Below are positions 25,956-35,006 of a DNA stretch of 64,000 nt, one piece after another. How positions within the stretch are numbered: position 1 is the stretch's first letter; each line of letters starts with the position of its first letter. The notes beneath the pieces are model-generated. The model had not been told where the DNA came from, made no database searches, and saw only the letters and a program-made list of their open reading frames with translations. Where the stretch lies: contig PYIU01000003.1 of NCBI GenBank assembly GCA_003415625.1, forward strand, positions 1,922,001 through 1,986,000, read 5' to 3'. The translations under genes and the position numbers were made by a program. Origin of the DNA: Aquanectria penicillioides (taxonomy: Eukaryota > Ascomycota > Sordariomycetes > Hypocreales > Nectriaceae).

Positions 25956-27212
25956 ATGTCCACACCACCCTCTCCCTCACAACCTAACCTACATTGGCGT
26001 CTTGCCTCCCTGACCGTCACTGGCTCGGTTGGCTTCTTCTCTCGGGCCTTCATGTACGGCTTCAATGATGTTGAAGTGCATGGTTTGGACCATCTTCTCG
26101 GCGTGCTTGACCGCCGGAGGGTTCAGGGCCGCGAGCGAGGCCTTCTCACTGTCTGTAACCACGTCGCCGTGTACGTTACGTATTTCTTTTCGCTTCAGCA
26201 ACAGTGACCAAGCTGTTCCCTCCTGCTAACCACGATCCCATCTAGACTAGATGATCCCCTGATCTGGGGAATATTGCCTTTGCGTTACTTCTTTGATGCG
26301 GTTAACCTACGTTGGGGCTTGGGCGCTCATGACATCTGTTTCAAGAACAAGTAAGCCCCAGAACTTACGCTGTCCTGTGCATATCATGCCATGCCCATCA
26401 GAAACTCTGTCTAACCGCACCCGCACAGGGTCACGTCAACGTTTTTTAGCCTCGGCCAAGTCCTGCCAACACATCGCCTCTGGCATTCTCCTTATGGCGG
26501 CTTGTTCCAGCCGACCATGGCAGAAGCCGTGAAGCTCCTCTCTGGTCCCTCCTACTCACCATCACTTTCACCCCCAGCTTGGATCCCGCCCTCTGCCCCA
26601 GCACCAAGCACAGCTACGCCTCCCTCTCTGGCGCCGTCTGGGCCTCTTTCCTTCTCTACCACTGGCACCGACAGCTTCATGGCCCCATCCGCCTATGTAG
26701 ATAATCGGAATGCCTGGGTTCACGTCTTTCCAGAGGCCTGCTGCCACCAAAGCTCTCAGAGCGGGCTCCGATACTTCAAGTGGGGTGTGTCTCGGCTCAT
26801 CCTCGAGAGCGACCCGGCCCCTGAGTTCATTCCCATGTTTGTCCATGGCACACAGAATATCATGCCTGAGGACCGAGGATGGCCCAAGTGGGCGCCCCGA
26901 ATAGGAAACAAGGTATGCGTCGTGATAGGCGAACCGACTGATGTTGATCAGTTATTTGGCTCTTATCGTTCGGCCTGGAGGAATCTGGTGGACAAAAGCG
27001 ACCCTGAGCTACTCAAGAATAGCCCCGAGGCTGTGGAGCTTAGAATTGCTGTGGCTAAGAAGGTTAGAGATGAAATTGAAAAACTGAGAGTGGGCTTAGG
27101 CTTCCCTGTCGAAGAGGACGAGTCGGCTGCCCTGGCGGAGACGTGGGCGAAGGAGCCTCATATAAAAAAATTCAAGAGCCCTGTTGATGGCAGTCTTGTA
27201 AACAGACATTGA
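25956..27212 (+). CDS. TAZ1: Taffazin (cardiolipin-remodelling transacylase), 367 aa
   Basis: Three exons: 25956-26170, 26246-26350, 26429-27212, GT-AG introns in phase. The acyltransferase block I motif H-x4-D is H69-VAVL-D74 (in CNHVAVLDDPLIWG), assembled across the first intron. Other family blocks: LRYFFDAVNLRWGLGAHDIC, FFSLGQVLPTHRLWHSPYGG, WVHVFPEACCHQ (residues about 203-214), LRYFKWGVSRLILE and FIPMFVHGTQNIMPED. Taffazins move acyl chains between phospholipids and cardiolipin on mitochondrial membranes. The usual FPEG block reads FPEA here (A210). A Ser/Pro/Ala-rich insertion of about 60 residues between the LLS and YVDNRNAW segments is typical of fungal versions as far as I recall. 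Convergent with PHO85 (356 bp between stops). Confidence 0.93.
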
Positions 27213-27568
27213 CGTGTGATGATAACGCATGGACAGGGCGGACGAATAGAAGAGCTTGGGCACTTGTTGATACAAAGCCCATTTCGCTTTCAGCTACCTA
27301 GCATTAGTTTTGATTGATTTCCCCCCTTCGCTCATGGCTCAGAAGGTCTCCCTGTCGGCACGCCAACGACAAGAACACCGCGACAGGCAACGTTGCCCAC
27401 GATCCAACTACTTTCACACCCTGAGTCTAATTCATGCGAATCCCCAAAACTCCATGGTACTTCCAACCCAGAAACACGACCTTCTCAAGTTCCCACCGAA
27501 ATACTGAACCATCGTCCATAATTGCCTCCCTCAATGAAGACGTGTCCTAGCCCTGTCCTAGTTTGAGC
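27213..27568. other. Convergent intergenic region, taffazin / PHO85
   Basis: 356 bp of 3' UTR sequence between two stop codons. Nothing else seen. Confidence 0.5.
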
Positions 27569-28710
27569 CTAGTATGCATCAAATCCCTGGCTAGGCACAG
27601 CCTGCGAGTATGCCCGAGACTGAGCCTGGATATTTTGTTGCTGCTGCTGTGCTTGTTGTTGCTGCTGTTGGTGAATGACTAGATCATTGAACCATGGATG
27701 CTGAAGAGCGTCGTGTGCACTGATTCGCAACTCAGGGCGCAATTGAAGCATTCGCTGGAGGAGGTCGATGCCGGTTGGATCGATCGCGGGAAGGATATTC
27801 CGAAGATCCTGTGTTGCATACATCTGGAATGTAGGCTTGTACTCGGGGAACTGGGTGATGCCAGGCCAGGTACGCTCGGTGGGGGTGCCCATGATGCGAA
27901 ATATCCGAACAATTTGGTCCTCGTTTGTTGTTCCTGGGAAGAGAGGTCGGCCGGTAAACATCTCAGCCATGATACAGCCAGCGGACCAGATATCAATGCT
28001 GGTGTTGTAAGTTCTACTACCGAGCAGAACATCGGGAGCACGGTACCATAGGGTGACAACCTCGTTGGAGAAAGTGTTGACTGGGATGCCAAAGGCACGT
28101 GCCAGACCGAAATCGCCAAGCTTCAAGAGGCCCTTGCTATTGATGAGCAGGTTTTGGGGTTTGAGGTCACGATGCAAGACGCGATTTTGGTGACAGAAAT
28201 CAATCCCTTTGAGCAACTGGTACATGAAGGACTTGATGGTAGCGGGTTTCAGGGCACCCCGCTCGCCATTCGTGTCCATGTATCGCTTCAGATCACCATC
28301 CATGTACTCAAATACGAGCATGAGCTTATTCTCGGTGTGGATGACGTCGTGTAGGGCGACAATATTCTCGTGCTTGAGCTCCTTCATGAGCGAAATCTCG
28401 CGGATGGCAGTGGACGGGGTTCCCTCTTCCGAGTCCAGATGGATTTCCTTGAGGGCGACAAGCTCGCCAGTCTGGCGGTTACGCCCCTTGAAGACCTACG
28501 ATGGTTGACACATGGCCAAGTCAGCAAATGAACACTATGGGTAGACGGATGATCCGCTGCAATAAGTCGGAGACGCTTGAGGTTGGGTTGGAGTTGTGAG
28601 GAAGGGGCATGTGGCTCATGGATGGCATGGAGAACACTCACCGTGGCATACGTGCCCTCACCCAGCTTCTCTAGCTGTTGGAACGAGCTAGGGTGTCGTT
28701 TGCCGTCCAT
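27569..28710 (-). CDS. PHO85: Cyclin-dependent kinase Pho85, 331 aa
   Basis: Two exons on the minus strand: 28710-28642 and 28495-27569; intron 28496-28641 (donor GTGAGT, acceptor TAG). Full kinase: glycine loop GEGTYATV (residues 17-24), ATP-binding K39, the cyclin-binding helix PSTAIRE (50-56), catalytic HRDLKPQN (H131, D133), DFG (151-153) and the activation loop [20 protein letters not shown], which is the Pho85/CDK5-type sequence. The C-terminus carries a glutamine-rich tail (about residues 295-315) beyond the kinase fold, as in filamentous-fungal Pho85. Expected role: with PCL cyclins it phosphorylates phosphate-signalling, glycogen and cell-cycle factors. The donor interrupts right after the glycine loop. 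The promoter faces that of the septin-like gene. Confidence 0.95.
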
Positions 28711-29633
28711 GATGATGGTGATGGTGGCGCGAAACCTGAACGAACTGACGGGTGCGGGAGCTTAGGTGGACGTATGTATGCAGGTAAATATGGCGTGTCC
28801 CGGGCTGCGCGAAGGGAAGAAGTCCAAGGCAGCCTTGGGCTTTGGGCGTTGGAGTGTTTGGTTTGTGCGGCGCTTCCTCCAAGCGTTGGCGCCTGTGTTG
28901 GCCTTGCAGGAGAAACAGTACTGGGAGGTGCTGTAGTGACTGCGTGCAGGTGGCTTGGGCCTTGACTCGTCGCTTCAATTGTCGCTCTTGCACTCACAGG
29001 GTACGGTAGAATTACCCGCCTGACTCCCTTGAGGTGCCCCTCACTTCTGCCTCAGTGGATTCCGAAGCCGAAGAAGAGTGACTGATGTTTCCAGTGGCTG
29101 AGACAAGTGTGGCTGCTGCTCCTCACCGCCCGCCAAATGCTTGCTGTTGCCACCTCTCGGGGCATATTAGGCAGGTATGTGCGAATAGGTAGGTACCTAC
29201 TATCGGTGGTCAGCAACGGCGCTGCGGGGACATCGCACCTCCTCAGTACCTAGTGCCGGGCCTCTGCTGAGAAAGACGACCCCCGCCCGCCACTAGACGC
29301 CCCATACCCCACTTACCCGGGCTGGCTTATCGCCTCATTATCATCAGCTGCCAGGGAATCAAGCCATCGTCATTGAGCTTACAACGTGCCTATCGCATCG
29401 TCTTTTTAGCTTCGTTCAGTCACTCGCAGGCAAGCGATTCACCTACCTTTGCTTTACTTTACTTTCCTTCCATCCAAACACCAGACACCCGTATTTTACA
29501 TCGCCACCACCCCGCGTTCTACTTCACCCACGCCTCGTCTTCCTCCTCCTCCTCCTCCTCCTCCATCGTTTCTTAGAGACCCCCACTCGCTACTCGCTAC
29601 GGCTCAAAGCCGACATCCCCGCCCTTCTCCGCG
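28711..29633. promoter_or_regulatory. Divergent promoter region, PHO85 / septin-like gene
   Basis: 923 bp between two head-to-head start codons. It contains one TAGGTAGGTACC word near 29,190 and a (TCC)n run at about 29,540-29,564 in the leader of the rightward gene. No operator is assigned. Confidence 0.5.
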
Positions 29634-31643
29634 ATGCGACCCATCCCATCAGGGAGCCGCCCCCTCAACCCTCAACCTTCAGGCCGTCCGGATGCTCTCG
29701 CTTGCGGTCCCTCCACCGCGCCTACTACCTGCTTCATTACAAACGAGGCGAGCCTCGAAGCTGGCCGAGGCTGCCCCCCTCCGATACTCCGCCAGCATGC
29801 AGATGCTAGGAAATGGCAACACACCTCGTCCAATCAACCACACCAAGCAACAACATCACCAGCTCTCTTTGCAAGAAGCCTATCATCCTCTTCCGCCGAG
29901 GACCAAGATCCTTTAGTTTATCCGTCTCACCCTGGAACCCCGCTCTTCTTAGGCCTTTCAGGTCCTGAATCTGCATTGAGTAGCAACTCGTCACAGAGGA
30001 GTTCTCTTGCTGCTCCTTCTATTGATCAACAAAGTGATCCGGTTCAAGACGCCATGCCTGAAATTGTGGATAACGATAGCTCCGTACCTCAACTCATCAT
30101 GCCCAGTCTGATCGTGCCTCGGCGGCGACCGTTCTCTCACGTGGGAAAGTCTCTCGGGAAACTAAAAATCATGGTCTCGGGTCGACCAGGTAATTACACT
30201 ATTGCCTATCCCAGCCACATCAAGACAGCTAATCAACGGAGCAGGCATTGGGAAGACTTCGCTTATTAGAGCCCTTGCACAACGGTGTGAACACATCGTT
30301 CACATAGACCAGATAGAGCCTACTAGCGGTGACACAACGCATGTTACTGAAGTCTATGCTAGCTCAAGGCCGTATCCATGGTGGAAAGCGGACACACAGA
30401 GTTCCTTGGCCCACGGGCGGAAAACGTCCTTAGCCCCAGGGGAAGTATTGGATCGAAATGTGTGCTTTGTCGAGGGTTCTGGGCGTTCAAATGGGTTTCC
30501 TGTCGGTGCTTGCTATATGGCCGTTTAGAAAGGGTATCATATACTAATACGTTCTCTAGGATTTGCAACGCGATCTCCATTACATCGAGTCGAATTTAAC
30601 AACGCTGTTAGGCAAACACATGAATGATTCAGATCTCTTTGCCCTCCTTAGTGCTGGAGGCGAACCAGTCGTTGATGCATTGCTATACTTAATACCACAC
30701 CAGGGTAAATACCGTCACCTGGAGGCCGTTTCCTCAAACAAGTCGCTAACGGTATACAGGAATCACTGCACAGGATGTTGAATATATCAAGGGTGCCCAG
30801 CAAATGACGAATATCATTCCTGTACTAACACGGGTCGATGAACTGACTGATGATGAAGTCGAGATGGTTCGACAAGGGGTTGTTCGAAGCTTAGATGAGG
30901 AAGATTTGGAGTGTTTCTCGTTCGCCGATTTACAGCCATACTCTCAAACTTTCCCAGTCTATGCCGTGTCCACTGAGACACGAACAGACTATGATACCAT
31001 GGATGCGAGTGTCTTGATGAACTCGGACTATATCCCTCCTCTCATCACTACCGACTTAAGTAGACTCGTCGACCGTGTCTTTTCCTTGGATGGATGCGCT
31101 CAATTGCGACACTCTGCTGCACTAAAGGGTGTGGAATGGCGTCGTAAGCACATGCATGGCACTGTACGAACTATTTTTCAAACCCAGACCATGGTCCATA
31201 CAGGAATCATGAGATTGGGCTCCGTTGACCGAGGCGAATGTTGGGAGCGATTGGAATTTTACAACTGGGCGAACAATTTACGACAGAGCCTCCACGCTGA
31301 ACGGTTGCGTCACCTTCTGAAAGAACGAATAAATATCATGCCCACAACAGAATCCCAACTTGTTCCGGTGACCCCATGTGGGGACAGACTGCTACAGTCT
31401 GCGACTCGCGGAAGCCCAAGTCGTCGCCACCAAGACCCTCTTGGGATATTAGAATTTGGGGGGCAGCTCAGGCAGAAGGGCATTCTTGTGTTGGAAATGG
31501 TGACTAGTATCGGCTTGATAGGATACGCCATCACTCGGCTGGTGCATGCCGGCTGGGCTGAAGAAACCTGCTCGGTAGCATTTGCGAGTTCGGAACGAAT
31601 TGGAATAGAAGTGCCCGGGTTAGGAACTTTTTTGTTTTGGTAG
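29634..31643 (+). CDS. Septin-type P-loop GTPase with probable C-terminal transmembrane anchor, about 613 aa
   Basis: Exons 29634-30189, 30245-30501 (end uncertain), 30560-30704, 30760-31643. A long Ser/Pro-rich N-terminal region (about 170 residues) is followed by a P-loop at G183-R-P-G-I-G-K189-T190, then LIRALAQRC. After exon 3, NIIPVLTRVDELTDDEV is the G4-like NxIPVLxxxD block of septins. The septin G3 (DTPG) position reads NVCFVEGSGRSN, so it is degenerate or divergent. Near the C-terminus RQKGILVLEMVTSIGLIGYA is hydrophobic enough for one membrane span. The septin unique element is not obvious, so this is a septin-like GTPase and not a canonical septin; its cellular role is unknown. The second donor is ambiguous: 30502 (58-nt intron) and 30523 (37 nt, unusually short) both keep phase and differ by seven residues. 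Confidence 0.78.
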
Positions 31644-31977
31644 GAAGTGAATGGCAAGACAAAAGGCATGGTGGTCGTGAACTTAGGTCATATGTATCAA
31701 CACTGTTGACTTGCAGAAGTAGTTGCTACCGAGGAGAGAGGACAGACTTTTTTATCGCTCAGTTAAATATCATCAAGAGATACCCTTCTTTATAATATCC
31801 AGTAGTGCTTTATTTTGTGATTCAATTTTTCCAAACGACAGGATGTAATGGAGTGTATGTGTGACAAATCTACGAAAATAACCAAGACAGCTTGAACTCA
31901 ATCACACATGGTTCCTTTTGTAGTTACCATTTCCGTGTATTTCATCCGGTAACACCGATCTAGCACATTTTGAACCC
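31644..31977. other. Convergent intergenic region
   Basis: 334 bp between the stop codons of the septin-like and PRXL2-like genes; presumably the two 3' UTRs. Confidence 0.5.
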
Positions 31978-32736
31978 CTAGTTATATCCATCCTTACGTG
32001 ACATCACTGAGGGGGGGGTCTCAACGCCAAGAGATTCGATAGCTTCCTGGAGGTTAGGGATGTCATGTGCGGTACGGGCAACGTGGGCCCAGCGTACAGT
32101 TCCATCGCGATCTACGGCAAAGGCGCCGCTCATTTGCCATCGAGAGCCACTAGTAGTGTTGCGGTTCCAAATGTCTTCATCCTTGGCAAGACGCACGACC
32201 GACCACAGTGTGACAGGATTAGCAACATGCCAGGTTGAAGAGATTCCCAACCCCCATTGTGCATAAATATCACGCTCTTCGTCGACAATAATATCGGCAG
32301 CCCAGGAACCACCGACTTTCGGGAGCCATTCCTCGGTAGCTGCGGCAGAGGAATGCGAGACAGCCATACAGTGGACGTTCCTATACTCGTCTGACAACTG
32401 GGTCAACGATTTCAGTGTTTTCTCGGCGACTAGTTTGCGTTGCGATCTGTCAGTATATCGACTCACGTGCTGTAAGAGAGAAGTTTCCGGGTTGGGAGGG
32501 GTGGTGGGAGGTAGAGACGAGGAGGACGTACAGGGGCATCCACAGTGACGGAGGAAGACGATCAATGTTGGTCGACCATCGGGCAGTGGCAGTTCATCGG
32601 ACGAGGGCGCCTTTGACCCAACTTTTGGAACTGGAGCAACGTCTTTGGCTGTGGGTGCCTTCCATGTCTCGAATCCCTGCCAGAAGCCAGCCGTGCTAGC
32701 AGGCTTACCAGGGCTTGCGGCGCTGTCCTGTGACAT
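31978..32736 (-). CDS. PRXL2/AhpC-TSA-like thioredoxin-fold protein, 218 aa
   Basis: Two exons on the minus strand: 32736-32532 and 32429-31978; intron 32430-32531 (donor GTACGT, acceptor TAG). Splicing yields PTLIVFLRHCGCPFAEKTLK, the AhpC-TSA_2 (PRXL2/AAED1) active-site region with C65-G-C67-P. Later blocks: WLPKVGGSWAADIIVDEERD, IYAQWGLGISSTWHV and GAFAVDRDGTVRWAHVARTA. The fold suggests a redox function; substrates of fungal members are not established to my knowledge. The intron is 102 nt and contains no in-frame stop, so retention would add 34 residues right at the active site. No signal peptide. This is the last intact gene before the AT-rich repeat block, which begins about 300 bp upstream of its start. 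Confidence 0.9.
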   Translation of the reverse strand: MSQDSAASPGKPASTAGFWQGFETWKAPTAKDVAPVPKVGSKAPSSDELPLPDGRPTLIVFLRHCGCPCTSSSSLPPTTPPNPETSLLQHVSRYTDRSQRKLVAEKTLKSLTQLSDEYRNVHCMAVSHSSAAATEEWLPKVGGSWAADIIVDEERDIYAQWGLGISSTWHVANPVTLWSVVRLAKDEDIWNRNTTSGSRWQMSGAFAVDRDGTVRWAHVARTAHDIPNLQEAIESLGVETPPSVMSRKDGYN

Positions 32737-33025
32737 TCTGGATCTACGATTGCGTTCCTTGAGCTCTTTCCTTCTGTCTCACACTGCCTTTGAGCCTGGC
32801 ACCGTCAGCGATGGGAAGGGGTTCTGATCTGGCGTTGGCTTGGCCAGGGCAGCAGCAAGTTATTGGTTGTTGTGAGCTATCTTGGAGGGAAATGTGAGAA
32901 GAGTAGTAAGAACAAGTAGTAAGGTGAACTGAAGAAGCAGCTACTCACTCTGTAGATCTTGTGACACACTGCTCAGTTCCCTTTTTTGGGGGAGGGGAGA
33001 GTGTCGAAATCGTGGAATGAATAAT
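32737..33025. other. Promoter region of the PRXL2-like gene up to the repeat boundary
   Basis: Normal-composition upstream sequence of the minus-strand gene. No other feature seen. Confidence 0.5.
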
Positions 33026-33180
33026 TGTCACGCCCTAGACCACTACGCTATAGCAGCAAAAGTGTTGAGATCTAAGCTATATGATTAGGGTCATTCAATC
33101 ACATAAGCAATATAGATAGACAAGGATCTAAGAGCTTTGCTCTAATAGATTAAGAACGCATAATAGTATTTAAAGGATTA
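33026..33180 (+). repeat. Candidate terminus of a further LTR element (starts TGTCACGCCC)
   Basis: The first bases of the AT-rich block read TGTCACGCCCTAGACC, which resembles the 5' start of many fungal LTRs (TGT...), immediately after the last normal-composition sequence. A 5-bp flank ATAAT precedes it. I did not find the matching second terminus in the window; it may lie to the right of 64,000. Tentative. Confidence 0.3.
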
Positions 33181-33334
33181 TTTTAAGGCTATTCTTTTTA
33201 ATTTTAATTATAGCTATTTTAATAATAAAAAATTTAATATATAAGCAATAATAAAATAATAATAAGCTTAAATAATATAATATTTTATAATTTTTATTAT
33301 TATTTATATTTATTTATTTATTTATCTTTTTTGC

Positions 33335-34065
33335 CCTTAAACTTATAACTATTTATAGCTATTTTAAACTGCCTTTAAAATATTTAAAACTATAATTAAT
33401 TAATTCTTTATACTAAATTACCCCTAAATATAATAGTGCATTAAGAGTGCAATATTAATATTATAGCTCTTTTAATAGTAATTAATTTAAAGAAATATAA
33501 TATAAAAAATAGCTAATATAACTCTCTTTTTATTATTAGTTAATTTAATAATATACTTAAAATAAATAAAATAATAAAAGTTAATAAAAGCCTTATAATT
33601 AATAAAGATAAAAAAGCTTATAAAGTTATTATTAAATTTATTTTATTTTATTTTTTTAAAGCTATTTAAAAGGTATTTTAAATTTATATTAATATATATA
33701 AAATATATTTTTGCTTTTTTTTTAAAGTTAATATAATCTTTAAAAAGAGATTTATTAATAAAATTATTATTATAGTAATAATAGCTATTTTAGCTAATTT
33801 AAGCTCTTTTTTTAATTAATATATTAATTTTATATATTAATTTTTTTATATAGCTTTAGTATTATAAATATTAAAATTAATAAATATATAATATATAATT
33901 ATATTAAATATAAAATTATAATTTATATTAAAAATATTTTTAAAGAAATTAAAAATTATATTTTAATAAAAATTATATAAATAGTAAATTAAACTTATAA
34001 TAACTTTTATATAATTATAATATATTGCCTTTTTAATAAAAATATAATTTTTATTTTATTTTTTT
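33335..34065 (+). mobile_element. LINE fragment A: 5' end and part of ORF1, RIP-degraded
   Basis: Begins with a TTTGCCCTTAAACTTATAAC word that matches the 5' end of the LINEs described below, and continues collinear with their ORF1 region (compare 47,490-48,240 and 51,160-51,910). It stops near 34,065, just before another copy of the same 5' end begins. Heavily mutated, no open frame. Confidence 0.65.
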
Positions 34066-34077
34066 ATAAAGTTTATA

Positions 34078-34135
34078 TTATTTAAACTTATAATTGCTTA
34101 TAGCTATTTTAAATTATTTTTAAAATATTTAAAAT
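34078..34135 (+). mobile_element. LINE fragment B, first part (interrupted by the LTR element)
   Basis: The LINE 5' end starts a second time here (TTTAAACTTATAATTGC). The fragment is interrupted at the 5-bp target site AAAAT (34131-34135) of the LTR element and resumes at 46,553. Confidence 0.65.
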
Positions 34136-34345
34136 TATTAGTTCCTTAATATTATAATAAAGATATTATAGAGGGCGCTAGAGTCCAGTTTTATAGATAT
34201 TAGAGATATAGGCTTATCTTAAAGGGATATAAAATAGGCTCTTCTATAAGGAAGATACCTTTAGCCCCTCCTCTAAAGGAAGGGAGAGATAAAGATAAAT
34301 TAACTATAATAAAACTACTATATGCAGTAATACTGCCTATTAACA
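34136..34345 (+). repeat. Left LTR (210 bp)
   Basis: Nearly identical over its whole length to 46343-46552, including the conserved words GAGGGCGCTAGAGTCCAG and TAGCCCCTCCTCTAAAGG. Differences are mostly transitions. Less AT-rich than its surroundings, so it may have been partly spared by RIP because of its short length. Confidence 0.9.
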
Positions 34346-35006
34346 TTAATTAATATTACCATTAGGTAATATAAAATAGCAAGCTAAAAGAGACTTACTT
34401 TATATACTTTAAGTATAAAGCTAAATGCTATAATATATAACTTAATAAAAAGATAATCTATAAGCTATTTATACTATTTATTTAAATATATATTAAAGGA
34501 GTTTTAACTAACCCTTTAAGGTGCACTTTATTGTATACTATAATATATAATATTTCTTTATAATATATTAATAGAACTTTATAATACTATTAAATATATT
34601 AAATAATAAATAATATATAATACTATATATTATATTTATATAAAAAATAAATAAAAATAATAAAATTTAATTAATAATTAAAAAAAGAATTAAATTCCTT
34701 AAATTAATTAATATAATTAAAGTAAAAATAAACCTTTTTAATTAAATAAATATTTATTATTTATTTAAAAAGAAATTAAAAACTATAAAAATAAAATATA
34801 ATATATATACTTTAAAATGCATTTTTAATTATAAAATAGAGATTATTTTATTAAAGAAAGAGCAATTAAAAGATTTTAAAGAGAACTTTTAAAACTAAAA
34901 TACTAATAATTTTATTTAATTAAAAATATTTATATAAAAAAGCCTAAAAAATATATTATATTATAAGGGAATTTATATAAAGAAAAAGAATATAAAGATT
35001 AATATT

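Noticed and set aside
29449..29916. 155-codon frame overlapping the start of the septin-like gene
   Set aside because: Another frame of the same low-complexity leader. The 29,634 frame joins in phase with the P-loop exon, this one does not.
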